Below, one piece after another: positions 7,490-18,686 of a stretch of DNA of 64,000 nucleotides. Source of the DNA: an uncultured Alistipes sp. (GTDB taxonomy: Bacteria > Bacteroidota > Bacteroidia > Bacteroidales > Rikenellaceae); the NCBI GenBank assembly GCA_910577475.1, contig CAJTLJ010000007.1, forward strand, positions 1-64,000. The letters are read 5' to 3'. Within the stretch, counting starts at the first letter, position 1. Every line of letters begins with the position of its first letter. Position numbers and translations under genes: made by a program. The notes beneath the pieces were generated by a model. That model did no database searches, was not told where the DNA came from, and saw only the letters and a program-made list of their open reading frames with translations.

Positions 7490-8758
7490 TCACCGTACGA
7501 TGGTCTCCTCGCGGTCGGGACCCACCGAGATGATCTTGACCGGCACGCCGGTCTCCTGCTCGATGAACTCCACGTAGCGGCGGAACGCCTCGGGGAAATC
7601 CTCGTAGCGGCGGCAGTCGCGCAGATCGCACTTCCACCCCTGGAACTCGCGGTAGACGGGATTGATCTCCACGCCGTCCACCGAATAGGGGAACTCGTCG
7701 GTCTGCCGGCCGTTCATGTCGTAGGCCACGGCTACCTTGATCGTATCGAAATCGTTCATCACGTCGGACTTCATCATGATGAGCTGCGTCACGCCGTCCA
7801 CCATGATCGCATATTTCAGCGCCACCAGGTCGAGCCATCCGCAGCGGCGCTCGCGGCCCGTCACGGCGCCGAACTCGTGGCCGATGCGGCGCAGCTCGGC
7901 GCCCGTCTCGTCGAAGAGCTCGGTCGGAAAAGGTCCGCTGCCCACGCGGGTGCAGTAGGCCTTGAAGATTCCGAACACCTCGCCGATCCGGTTGGGGGCC
8001 ACGCCCAGACCCGTGCAGGCTCCGGCGCAGACGGTCGACGACGAGGTAACGAAGGGATAGGAGCCGAAATCGACATCCAGCAGCGTGCCCTGAGCCCCTT
8101 CGGCCAGCACGCTCTTGCCCTCCAGCAGCAGGCGGTTGATCTCGTACTCGCTGTCGATCAAGCGGAACGAACGCAGGTAGTCCAGCGCCTCGAACCACTG
8201 CGTCTCCAGCTCGGCCACGTCGTAGTCATAGCCCAGCGAATGGAGGATGTTTTCGTGGCGGTGCTTGGCCCGGAGATAGATCGTCTGGAAATCGGGGCTG
8301 AGGATATCGCCCACGCGGACGCCGTTGCGGCTGATCTTGTCGGTATAGGTGGGACCGATGCCCTTGCCCGTCGTACCGATCTTGGAGCTTCCCTTGGCGG
8401 CTTCGTAGGCGGCGTCGAGAATACGGTGCGTCGGCAGGATCAGATGCGCCTTCTTGGAGATGCAGAGCTGCTTGCTCAGATCGTGACCGCTGGCTGCCAG
8501 CGCCGTGGCCTCCTCCCGGAAGAGAATCGGGTCGAGCACGACACCGTTGCCGATCACATTCACCTTGCCGCCCTGGAAGATTCCTGACGGGATGGAACGA
8601 AGTACGTATTTTTCGCCGTTGAACTCCAGCGTATGACCGGCGTTGGGACCGCCCTGAAAACGGGCAACTACCTGATAATTGGGCGTCAGCACGTCCACGA
8701 CCTTGCCTTTGCCCTCGTCACCCCACTGCAAACCGAGTATGACATCGACTTTTTTCAT
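7490..8758 (-). CDS. purA: Adenylosuccinate synthetase
   Basis: A 422-residue enzyme joining IMP and aspartate with GTP to form adenylosuccinate, the first committed step of AMP synthesis. The N terminus has the GTP/IMP site GLQWGDEGKGKVVDVL, then QGGPNAGHT, the GTTGKGIGPTY loop, the EGAQGTLLDVDFGSYPFVTSS motif and TGRERRCGWLDLVAL. All match PurA, and the length is normal. The start is supported by the conserved N terminus directly at the ATG and by a perfect -7 element 44 bases upstream. The downstream etf genes may be cotranscribed. Confidence 0.98.
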   Translation of the reverse strand: MKKVDVILGLQWGDEGKGKVVDVLTPNYQVVARFQGGPNAGHTLEFNGEKYVLRSIPSGIFQGGKVNVIGNGVVLDPILFREEATALAASGHDLSKQLCISKKAHLILPTHRILDAAYEAAKGSSKIGTTGKGIGPTYTDKISRNGVRVGDILSPDFQTIYLRAKHRHENILHSLGYDYDVAELETQWFEALDYLRSFRLIDSEYEINRLLLEGKSVLAEGAQGTLLDVDFGSYPFVTSSSTVCAGACTGLGVAPNRIGEVFGIFKAYCTRVGSGPFPTELFDETGAELRRIGHEFGAVTGRERRCGWLDLVALKYAIMVDGVTQLIMMKSDVMNDFDTIKVAVAYDMNGRQTDEFPYSVDGVEINPVYREFQGWKCDLRDCRRYEDFPEAFRRYVEFIEQETGVPVKIISVGPDREETIVR

Positions 8759-8802
8759 CTTTTCAGCATCAAATATTTATCGCAAAAGACATTTTTTGCA
8801 TC

Positions 8803-8810
8803 CAAAGATA
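8803..8810 (-). promoter_or_regulatory. -7 element of the purA promoter
   Basis: The reverse strand reads TATCTTTG, an exact TAnnTTTG match. A TTG about 22 bases further upstream could be the -33 element. Confidence 0.75.
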
Positions 8811-8888
8811 CGAAAAAATTATGAGATACGGACAATCCGGACCCGGAGTTTCGATATTTTTTCAAAAACGGGCCGAACAGCCATTCAC

Positions 8889-9080
8889 GATGTACGATTC
8901 ACAATGCACAATTCACAATTACCCTGCTCTCCGTCATGTCGAGCGGAGCGGCGCAGACGCAAAGTCGAAACATCCCGACGGCGCCTTACATTCCTCTATG
9001 CGATTCGCACGGGCTCCCGCTCGCACGACCATCGGGATTCCTCGGACTGCGCCTCCGGCTCCGCTCGGAATGACAGAAGC
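8889..9080. repeat. Mosaic intergenic repeat block (one unit)
   Basis: One unit of the dispersed family: ACAATGCACAATTCACAATT, then GTCATGTCGAGCGGAG...AAGTCGAAACATCCCGAC, a middle GCGATTCGCACGGG, and the right module GGATTCCTCGGACTGCG...CTCGGAATGACA. It is nearly identical in layout to the block at 54478-54680. It fills the gap between purA and the LRR lipoprotein. No gene is seen here. Confidence 0.85.
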
Positions 9081-9126
9081 GGATAGCAAAGGAGAATGTG
9101 AATCGTGAATCGTGAATCGCGTTTCG

Positions 9127-9750
9127 CTACCGTTCCTCGATCTGAACGTTCCCGTCCAGCAGCAGACGGTCGATCAGCTGATTGCGGCCCTTGTAGAGAA
9201 GGTACAGCGGTTCGTTTCCGGTCGCATCGACCGACAACATGTGCGGCTGGCATTTCGAAATATCGAGCGTCGTCAGCCGGTTGTTCGCGCAGTCCAGATC
9301 GGAGAGCGACCCGGCATACTCCAGATTCAGATAGTCGAGCCGATTGTCGGCGCAATCCAGAAGCCAGAGGCCGCGCAGCTCGCCCAGACGCAGGAGCACC
9401 AGTTCGTTTCGGGAGCAGTCGAGCCGCTCCAGCCTCAACAGGCGGCTCACGTCGAGCGACGTCAGCTCGTTCGACGAGCAGTCGAGCGTCTGCAGCGAGG
9501 TGAAGTTCCCGATACCGTACAGCGACTCGATCCCCAGCCCCGCGCAATCGATATGCAGCACCCGCTCGGCCTCGTAATAGGAGATGCGGCCGTCGTGATC
9601 GAGGTCCCAGGTCCGGAGCAGATAGGCCTCGAAAGCCGGGTCGGCTATGGTTATGAAACGCCGCTTGCTGTCCTCCACGCGCTCGTCGTCCGCCATTCCG
9701 CAAGCGGAAAGGATGAGGAGTAGAAGCGGCAGAAGAGAACTTTTTCGCAT
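9127..9750 (-). CDS. Leucine-rich-repeat lipoprotein with an EF-hand loop
   Basis: A 207-residue lipoprotein with signal peptide MRKSSLLPLLLLILSAC. After FITIADPAFEAYLLRTW there is an EF-hand-like loop DLDHDGRISYYEAE (Asp/Asp/Asp/Gly/Ile/Glu spacing). About six short 21-residue LRR units follow, of the form LDCSSNELTSLDVS. This is the layout of many secreted Bacteroidota LRR proteins, which probably mediate protein or surface binding; the ligand is unknown. The repeats fade at the C terminus (NEPLYLLYKGRNQLIDRL). It is transcribed alone between a repeat block and the acidic-tailed small gene. Confidence 0.85.
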   Translation of the reverse strand: MRKSSLLPLLLLILSACGMADDERVEDSKRRFITIADPAFEAYLLRTWDLDHDGRISYYEAERVLHIDCAGLGIESLYGIGNFTSLQTLDCSSNELTSLDVSRLLRLERLDCSRNELVLLRLGELRGLWLLDCADNRLDYLNLEYAGSLSDLDCANNRLTTLDISKCQPHMLSVDATGNEPLYLLYKGRNQLIDRLLLDGNVQIEER

Positions 9751-9784
9751 GGGCGCCTTACAATCCGAATAGGTACGGTGTTAA

Positions 9785-12439
<2,655 letters not shown>

Positions 12440-12479
12440 GAGAGAGAAGAGAACGATAACCGATCAAACGAGAAGATAT

Positions 12480-13373
12480 ATGACCAACCGACACATTTTG
12501 AGCGGCGTGGGCGCCGCCCTGGTAACCCCATTCACGCCCGAAGGGCGAATCGACTACCCGGCGCTGGAGCGCATGGTCGACTACGTAATCGACGGCGGCG
12601 TGGACTACATCGTCGCGCTGGGCACGACGGCCGAGACCCCGACGCTCTACATTCAGGAGCGCGCCGTGATCGCCCGCTACGTCATCGAACGGGCCGCCGG
12701 GCGGGTGCCCATCGTGCTGGGCGTGGGAGGCAACTCCACGTCGGAGGTGCTGGACCAGCTGCGCGAGTTCGACCTGCGGGGCGCCCAGGCCATCCTGAGC
12801 GTGACACCTTATTATAACAAGCCCTCGCAGGAGGGGCTTTACCAGCACTTCAAGGTGGTGTCTGAACACTCGCCGCTGCCGATCATCCTCTACAACATCG
12901 CGGGGCGCACGGGCGTGAACATGACGGCCGAGACGACCCTGCGCATCACGCGCGACTTCGACAACGTGATCGGCATCAAGGAGGCGTCGGGCGACATCGA
13001 CCAGATCCAGGAGGTGATCGACAAGCGTCCGGAGGGCTTTCTGGTGCTCTCGGGCGACGACGGAATCGCCATCGACGTCATCCGGCGCGGCGGCGACGGC
13101 GTGATCTCGGTGGCGGCCAACGCCTTTCCGCACTGCTTCATGGAGGCGATCGGCAAAGCCCGCGAGGGGCGTTTCGACGAGGCCGACGCCGCCTTCCTCA
13201 AACTCGGCGACGCCGTGAAGGCGCTCTTCGCGGAGGGCAACCCGACCGGCGTGAAATGCGCGCTCTCGACGATGGGGCTGATCGGCGACACGATGCGTCT
13301 GCCGCTGGTGAAGGGAACCCCCGCCCTCAGGAGCCGCTTCGAAAAACTGATTCGGGAATACGATTTGCGGTAA
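12480..13373 (+). CDS. dapA: 4-Hydroxy-tetrahydrodipicolinate synthase
   Basis: A 297-residue TIM-barrel aldolase condensing pyruvate with aspartate semialdehyde, entering the diaminopimelate/lysine pathway for peptidoglycan. Schiff-base Lys167 lies in GIKEASGD, Tyr138 in ILYNIAGRTG, and the LGTTAETPTL and VTPYYNKPSQEGLYQHF motifs are intact. Length and motif order match DapA rather than N-acetylneuraminate lyase. It sits 40 bases after ligA, a linkage that is not functional in an obvious way but is likely cotranscribed. Confidence 0.97.
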   Translation: MTNRHILSGVGAALVTPFTPEGRIDYPALERMVDYVIDGGVDYIVALGTTAETPTLYIQERAVIARYVIERAAGRVPIVLGVGGNSTSEVLDQLREFDLRGAQAILSVTPYYNKPSQEGLYQHFKVVSEHSPLPIILYNIAGRTGVNMTAETTLRITRDFDNVIGIKEASGDIDQIQEVIDKRPEGFLVLSGDDGIAIDVIRRGGDGVISVAANAFPHCFMEAIGKAREGRFDEADAAFLKLGDAVKALFAEGNPTGVKCALSTMGLIGDTMRLPLVKGTPALRSRFEKLIREYDLR

Positions 13374-13403
13374 GTATTCCGTTCTCGAAAAAAGATCGAT
13401 CTC

Positions 13404-14144
13404 ATGAAAAAATTCCTGTGGCTGGCGGCGCTCCTGCTGCCTCTCGCAACCGAGGCGAAGGTCCCCGACGAGGAGGATATCGCGTCGAAGATTCTCGACG
13501 CGAACTCGGAGTATTACTACCCCAACCTGATGATGCGCTACCGCAACGGCGACCTCACGCTGCCGGACGAGGCCTACCACTATCTCTACTACGGCTACGC
13601 CTATCAGGACGACTATCGCCCGCTGGAGAGCAACGAAGCGATGGACAAGGTGCTGATGCTGGCCGCGACGCTCGATCCGGACCATCCCGAGATCGAGAAG
13701 CTCGAGCGCATCCTCACGGCCGTCGACCAAGCGCTGGAGCGCGACCCCTTCAGTCCGCAGATGCTCAACCTGAAGGCCTACGCCTACGGGGCGCTGGGCA
13801 ACACCGAGCAGGAGCGGATCGCCTACGAGCAGATGCGCCACGTGATGATGACCATCGAGGACTCGGGCGACGGCCTGAGCCAGAAGAGCCCCTGCCACAT
13901 CCTGATGTTCGACCATGCGTTGAGCATGATGGCATCCTACGGACTGGCCCACGGCAAACCGCGCATCATCAGCCGCGAGGTGGAGTTCATTCCGCTGAAC
14001 GAGCCGCGCGAAATCATGGGCAAGAAGATCAAGGGATACTACTTCGACTACGGCCGCATCTACCGCAACAAGCCCGAGGGCTACGTATTCAAGCGCGACC
14101 GCACCTGGCAGTTCAACAACCTGCGCCCGCGCGAATACAAATAA
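13404..14144 (+). CDS. DUF4919 periplasmic protein
   Basis: A 246-residue secreted protein with signal peptide MKKFLWLAALLLPLATEAK. The mature part is helical and TPR-like in its middle section (LDPDHPEIEKLERILTAVDQALERDPFSPQMLNLKAYAYGALGN). The C terminus is typical of DUF4919 (EIMGKKIKGYYFDYGRIYRNKPEGYVFKRDRTWQFNN). The family is restricted mainly to Bacteroidota and has no assigned function. It is 30 bases after dapA and 30 bases before the clostripain gene, suggesting cotranscription with the latter; both are exported. Confidence 0.85.
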   Translation: MKKFLWLAALLLPLATEAKVPDEEDIASKILDANSEYYYPNLMMRYRNGDLTLPDEAYHYLYYGYAYQDDYRPLESNEAMDKVLMLAATLDPDHPEIEKLERILTAVDQALERDPFSPQMLNLKAYAYGALGNTEQERIAYEQMRHVMMTIEDSGDGLSQKSPCHILMFDHALSMMASYGLAHGKPRIISREVEFIPLNEPREIMGKKIKGYYFDYGRIYRNKPEGYVFKRDRTWQFNNLRPREYK

Positions 14145-14174
14145 TCCGATAACCACGAACCCGAACGACGAAAC

Positions 14175-15704
14175 ATGAAACGAATACGCTACGCCCTCAT
14201 GCTGCTGCTGTCGCTGGCGGCCCTCTCCTGCTCCGATACCGAGGAGCCGATCGACCCCGTGCCCCCCGCCCCGTCCCTGACGCTCGGCGATACGATGTTC
14301 CGCATCTCCAGCACCGCGGGCGAATTCGCCGTGCACTTCACCCTCGCGAATCCTCTGCCGGGCGAGACCCTCCGCGTGGAGAGCGCCCAGGAGTGGATTA
14401 GGATCGGGGAGATCGGCAGTGACGCCTTCGCCTTCGACGTGGCAGAGAACGTCGACCGGCAGCGCTCGGGCTACCTGACCGTGCAGTATGCCGGCCTCGC
14501 CCCCCAACGGGTGCGCATCGTGCAGGCGGCCGCCGGGCGCGAGGAGCCCGAAACGGATCAGACCGTTCTGTTCTACCTCTCGGGGCAGAGCCTGCTGCGT
14601 TACTTCCGCGACACGAACGTGGCCGAGATCCGCAAAGTCATCGAGGGGGGAAGCACGCTCTGCAACAGCCGCGTGCTGGTCTTCATCCAGCCCTCGGTCC
14701 GGGAGTCGCTGCTGATCGAATATGCCTACGACGCCCCGACCCGGAGCTGCACAGCCGACACCCTGCGCCGGTATTCCGGCCTGAGCTCGGTCCGGCAGGA
14801 GGATATCGTACGGGTGTTCTGCGACATGCGCGAACTCGCCCCGGCCAGCCGCTACGGTCTGGTGATGGGTTCGCACGGCGGCGGCTGGGTGCCGGCCGAG
14901 TACAAGAATCTGAACCTGAGCGAGGACGATTCCGAGCAGGAGTGGTCGCTCGGCGCCCGCCGGCATGGCGCCGCGGACTGGCTGGGACGTCTCCCCGGAG
15001 CCGACGCCACCCGCTGGTTCGGCGAGAACGACTATGCCACGGCCGATATCGAAACCTGGTCCGCAGCCTTCGCCGAGGCCACCATCGGCTGGGAATACGC
15101 GGTCTTCGACGCCTGCTTCATGTCGAACATCGAAACCCTCTACGAACTGCGCCACGCCGCCCGCTACATCGTGGGTTCGCCCTGCGAGATCATGGGCCGC
15201 GGCATGCCCTACGCCACCATGATGGCCGACCTCTTCGTCGACGAGGGCCGCAGCTACGATCTGGAGGCCTTCTGCCGCCACTTCCACGAATACTATTCGA
15301 CCACGACCGAGACCCGCCGCTCGGGCTGCATCGCCCTTACGGTCTGTTCCGAGCTCGACGAGCTGGCCCGGCGAATGAAGGAGGCGAACGGCCGTCTGCG
15401 TCCCGAGGCCGACTTCTCGGGCCTGCAGATCTACGAAGGGCTCAACCGACCCCTCTTCTTCGACCTGGGACAGTACGTCGAGACGGTCTGTGCGGATGAA
15501 GCCCTCGCCGGGGCATTCCGCACCCAGTTCGACCGCACCTTTCCCGAGAGCCACCGGCTCCACACCCCCTCGTTCTACTCGGGCTACAACGGCCGCATGA
15601 ACGAAATTCACACCTACTCGGGGGTCACGACCAGCGCCCCGAGCACCAAATTCCCCACCGCCTACGCCGCCACGGCCTGGAGCCGCGCGACGGCAGCGGA
15701 ATAA
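14175..15704 (+). CDS. Clostripain-family (C11) cysteine peptidase lipoprotein with BACON-like domain
   Basis: A 509-residue lipoprotein (MKRIRYALMLLLSLAALSC, lipobox). Residues about 35-120 form a BACON-like Ig domain (ESAQEWIRIGEI ... SGYLTVQYAG ... VRIVQ). The peptidase domain follows, with the clan CD dyad His234 (VMGSHGGGW) and Cys314 (FDACFMSNIE), and downstream CEIMGRGMPYATMMADLF. Relatives cleave after Arg and are secreted to the cell surface. The C terminus after the catalytic domain is a short extension rich in Thr/Ser. Last gene of its run, followed by a strong terminator. Activation may need autocleavage as in clostripain, but no site can be assigned. Confidence 0.9.
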   Translation: MKRIRYALMLLLSLAALSCSDTEEPIDPVPPAPSLTLGDTMFRISSTAGEFAVHFTLANPLPGETLRVESAQEWIRIGEIGSDAFAFDVAENVDRQRSGYLTVQYAGLAPQRVRIVQAAAGREEPETDQTVLFYLSGQSLLRYFRDTNVAEIRKVIEGGSTLCNSRVLVFIQPSVRESLLIEYAYDAPTRSCTADTLRRYSGLSSVRQEDIVRVFCDMRELAPASRYGLVMGSHGGGWVPAEYKNLNLSEDDSEQEWSLGARRHGAADWLGRLPGADATRWFGENDYATADIETWSAAFAEATIGWEYAVFDACFMSNIETLYELRHAARYIVGSPCEIMGRGMPYATMMADLFVDEGRSYDLEAFCRHFHEYYSTTTETRRSGCIALTVCSELDELARRMKEANGRLRPEADFSGLQIYEGLNRPLFFDLGQYVETVCADEALAGAFRTQFDRTFPESHRLHTPSFYSGYNGRMNEIHTYSGVTTSAPSTKFPTAYAATAWSRATAAE

Positions 15705-15722
15705 CGTATATCAGGAAACAGG

Positions 15723-15757
15723 AAGAGCAACCGTGGAATCGGTTGCTCTTTTTTATT
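15723..15757 (+). terminator. Terminator of the ligA-clostripain run
   Basis: Stem AAGAGCAACC/GGTTGCTCTT with an 8-base loop, followed by TTTTATT. Confidence 0.9.
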
Positions 15758-15775
15758 CGGTCGCCACGGGATTGT

Positions 15776-16020
15776 GAATCGCAAGGGTGAATGTTCAGTA
15801 GTGTCGAGATGTCTCGACTTCGGGCCTTGCGGCCCTCCGCTCGACATGACAGACACGGCATAATTGTGCACGTGCCTTGCTCTGTCACCCCGAGCTTGTC
15901 GAGGGGTCTCGACGGTCGTATCAGCGTGAACCCTTGCAAACCGCAACGGCGGATGTGCCGCAAGGTCGGGACCTTTCGACTGCGGGCTTCGCCCTCCGAG
16001 GGGACAAGGCCGGATCATCA
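15776..16020. repeat. Mosaic intergenic repeat block, inverted orientation
   Basis: It contains the left module in reverse complement (GTCGAGATGTCTCGACTTCGG...CGCTCGACATGACAG), then CACCCCGAGCTTGTCGAGGG and a further partial inverted module. It separates two convergent genes. No gene is seen. Confidence 0.8.
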
Positions 16021-16023
16021 GGA

Positions 16024-18483
16024 TTATTGCCCCATGCCCGTCATGCCCGAGCCGCCGCCCTTGTTGCCGGACTGCATGTCGTCGTTCGAGATCGTGCGCG
16101 AGGCCCGTTTCACCGTGACGTTCTGCTTGCCGAAGCGCCAGCTGAGGTTGACCATCATCCGGCGGGAGGAACGGTTCCGGTAGAGGGAGCGGGCGACATA
16201 GGTCGGCGTGACGTACTCCTGCCGGAAAGTCGTCTCCTTTTCGAAAGGATTGGAGACCGAAACGGAGAGGTCGAGCCGCTTCTTGAAGAGCGACTGCTTG
16301 AGACCCGCATAATAATAGTAATAGCCCTTGTTGTAGGAGCCGAGCGAGACGTCGCCCGTATTGTAATAGCCGCCCAGCATGAGTCGCGCCTCTTTCCAGA
16401 GGGCGCAGTCCACGTTAATGTTGCCGCTGAATCCGAAACGGCCGGTATGGATATCCATCGGGGCGAAGTCGTAGACGGCGTACTGGCCGTTGTAGCTGAT
16501 CGACAGGTTGAGCATCTGCGAAGGACGGACCGAGAAGGAGCCGTTGAAGCCGCAGGAGCGGGTGTGGAGGTCGTTGCTGTAGGTCGAGTGGGCGATGCCG
16601 GTCGCAGGATCGGTGAAGGTGTACTCGGTCATGCTGTTGTTCGAGATCAGCCCCGTCAGGCCGAACATGGCGCTCCACTTGGGCGAGAAGTAGCCGTACT
16701 GGAGATTCAGCGAGTGGAACACGGCCGCTTCGAGGTCGGGATTTCCGTAGGAGAGCCGGGTAGGCTGCGTGTCGTCGACCGCAGGCGAGAGCATCGAGAT
16801 GCCGGGACGCTGCAAACGCTCGGTGTAGCTCATCGAGAGGGAGTGCCCCTCGGTCGGCCGGAACGAAAGGGAGAGGTAGGGAACCACGTTGAACAGGTTC
16901 TTGCGGATGGCATAGGGCTCGTGTCCGGGCTCCTCGACATCGGCGTCGTTCCAGGTGCTCTCCATGCGGGTGCCGAGGCGTCCCGACCACTTCGAGAAGG
17001 TGAATCCGTAGCCGGCATAGATGCCCAAGATGTGCTGGCGGTAGATCATATCGTCCCGCTGCGGATCGTCGGCCGCCGTGCCGTCGGGCAGGAGCGTCGC
17101 GAGATCGGCCCGGGCGTCGCTGTAACGGTAGATGTGCTTCAGACCCGCCTCGATGTTGTGGTGCTCGTTAAGCGGATTGGCGTAGTCGATCTGCACCGTG
17201 TTGCCGTAGGAGTGGGTGCGGGAGCGGCGGTCGCTGAGCGAGAGGGGCAGCCCCTGAAGATCGGTGACCGTGGTCCGGGTGTCGTCGTGCTCGGGGTCGA
17301 TATCCACCTCGTCCGACACGGTAAGCGTGTGGCCCGTGCGGCGGAACGTGTGCTCGTAGTTCAGGCCGACCGTACCGCCCGAATAGCTCCAGCCGGTGTC
17401 GCCGATGTCGCCGAATCCGCCCGCCGGCTGCATCTGCGGATCGTAGATGTCGGTAAGGGAAGCGGAGCGGCTGTCGTTGTTGCCGCCCCAGAAGGAGCCG
17501 TTGAGCGTGATGAAATTGAGGGTGTCGATCGTATAGCTCAGATCGAGGTTGACCCCGTAGTGCTGGCCGTCGAACCCGATCTCGGACGAGCCGAGCTGGT
17601 AGCGGTTCTCCGCTCCGACATTCTCGCGCCACGACTCCTGGACCGACGTGGTGCGGGAGTTCGTGCGGTAGCGGGAGTAGTAACCCATGACGCTGGCGGC
17701 CAGCTTGCCGGTCTGCACCGTGGTGCTGGCATTGCCGAAGTAGGCGGGCATGCCCATGACCGCCGCGCCGGCCGAGACGTTGCCGTTATAGCCGGTGAAC
17801 TGCTTGCTGCGGTCGGTAATCAGGTTGATGATGCCGCCCACGCCCTCGGCCTCGTACTTGGTCGACGGGTGGGTGATGACCTCGATCTTCCGGATCGAGG
17901 AGGCCGGAATGCCCTTGATCGCCTCCTTGAAATTGTTGTTCAGCGAGGCGGAGGGACGTCCGTTCATCAGGATCTTGTAGTTCGACTGCCCGTTGAGCAG
18001 CACGTTGCCCTCGGCGTCCAGCGAGAGCTGGGGCACCTTGCGAATGATCTCGTCGAGGGTCGACGTCGAGGCCTGCGGGTCGTCCTCGACCGAGTAGGTC
18101 AGCTTCTCGGCATCGTTCACCACCAGCGGCTTCTGCACCGAGACCACGACGTCGGCGATCTCCACCCCCTGCTTCAACTCCACGTCGCCCAGCTCGGTCG
18201 CCGGTCCGGCGACCTCGACCTCCGACACCGCCGGATTATACCCCACCATCGTCACCTCCAGCCGGTAACGGCCCTTCCCGGGACAAGTCAGCTCGAATGC
18301 GCCCCCGGCATCGGCCGCCAGGGCCGAGACCACGGTCGAGTCGCGGCGAAGCACCGCCGTAGCATAACCCACCGGCTCGCGCGAAGCGGCATCGACCGCC
18401 CGTCCGCGAACCGCAAAACGGTTCTGCGCCGACACCGCACACAGCGTCGACAGCGCGAAAATCAGTACCATGAAACGTTTCAT
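16024..18483 (-). CDS. TonB-receptor-like outer-membrane beta-barrel protein
   Basis: An 819-residue outer-membrane protein. Signal peptide to about residue 19 (LCAVSAQ), a carboxypeptidase-regulatory-like Ig domain (about 22-105, VRGRAVDAASREPVGYATAVL), a plug-like domain (about 115-205, STSTLDEIIRKVPQLSLDAEGNVLLNGQSNYKILMNGRPS ending IEVITHPSTKYEAEGVGGIINLI), and a 22-strand-type barrel of the OMP_b-brl_3 class. It ends in a glycine-rich tail (NKGGGSGMTGMGQ) instead of an aromatic residue, which is usual for this subfamily. The imported ligand is unknown and no SusD-type partner is adjacent. It diverges from the 796-residue barrel gene, each with its own promoter. Confidence 0.9.
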   Translation of the reverse strand: MKRFMVLIFALSTLCAVSAQNRFAVRGRAVDAASREPVGYATAVLRRDSTVVSALAADAGGAFELTCPGKGRYRLEVTMVGYNPAVSEVEVAGPATELGDVELKQGVEIADVVVSVQKPLVVNDAEKLTYSVEDDPQASTSTLDEIIRKVPQLSLDAEGNVLLNGQSNYKILMNGRPSASLNNNFKEAIKGIPASSIRKIEVITHPSTKYEAEGVGGIINLITDRSKQFTGYNGNVSAGAAVMGMPAYFGNASTTVQTGKLAASVMGYYSRYRTNSRTTSVQESWRENVGAENRYQLGSSEIGFDGQHYGVNLDLSYTIDTLNFITLNGSFWGGNNDSRSASLTDIYDPQMQPAGGFGDIGDTGWSYSGGTVGLNYEHTFRRTGHTLTVSDEVDIDPEHDDTRTTVTDLQGLPLSLSDRRSRTHSYGNTVQIDYANPLNEHHNIEAGLKHIYRYSDARADLATLLPDGTAADDPQRDDMIYRQHILGIYAGYGFTFSKWSGRLGTRMESTWNDADVEEPGHEPYAIRKNLFNVVPYLSLSFRPTEGHSLSMSYTERLQRPGISMLSPAVDDTQPTRLSYGNPDLEAAVFHSLNLQYGYFSPKWSAMFGLTGLISNNSMTEYTFTDPATGIAHSTYSNDLHTRSCGFNGSFSVRPSQMLNLSISYNGQYAVYDFAPMDIHTGRFGFSGNINVDCALWKEARLMLGGYYNTGDVSLGSYNKGYYYYYAGLKQSLFKKRLDLSVSVSNPFEKETTFRQEYVTPTYVARSLYRNRSSRRMMVNLSWRFGKQNVTVKRASRTISNDDMQSGNKGGGSGMTGMGQ

Positions 18484-18510
18484 CTCTCCTTAAATTTTCT
18501 GTTCCGGAAG

Positions 18511-18518
18511 CAAAGATA
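18511..18518 (-). promoter_or_regulatory. -7 element of the 819-residue barrel gene
   Basis: The reverse strand reads TATCTTTG, an exact match, 28 bases from the ATG. Confidence 0.75.
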
Positions 18519-18634
18519 ACGGATAAAATCCGAATAACAAAAAAAAAATATCGAAAATCAATAATTTCTTATCAAAATCCTTTATCCCGCGTATTCTGTC
18601 ACAACTGTAAGGCATCGAAATCCGGGATGAAATG

Positions 18635-18665
18635 TTGCCATCCTCCGGAAAAAAGGCTAAATTTG
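18635..18665 (+). promoter_or_regulatory. Promoter of the 796-residue barrel gene
   Basis: TTG at 18635-18637, a 20-base spacer, then TAAATTTG (18658-18665). This is a full Bacteroidota consensus in both boxes, 21 bases before the ATG. Confidence 0.8.
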
Positions 18666-18686
18666 TTACGAACATAACTTTTTCGG

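Noticed and set aside
15877..18519. An 880-codon open frame on the plus strand
   Set aside because: Antisense to the 819-residue barrel gene and starting inside a repeat block; no domain is recognisable.
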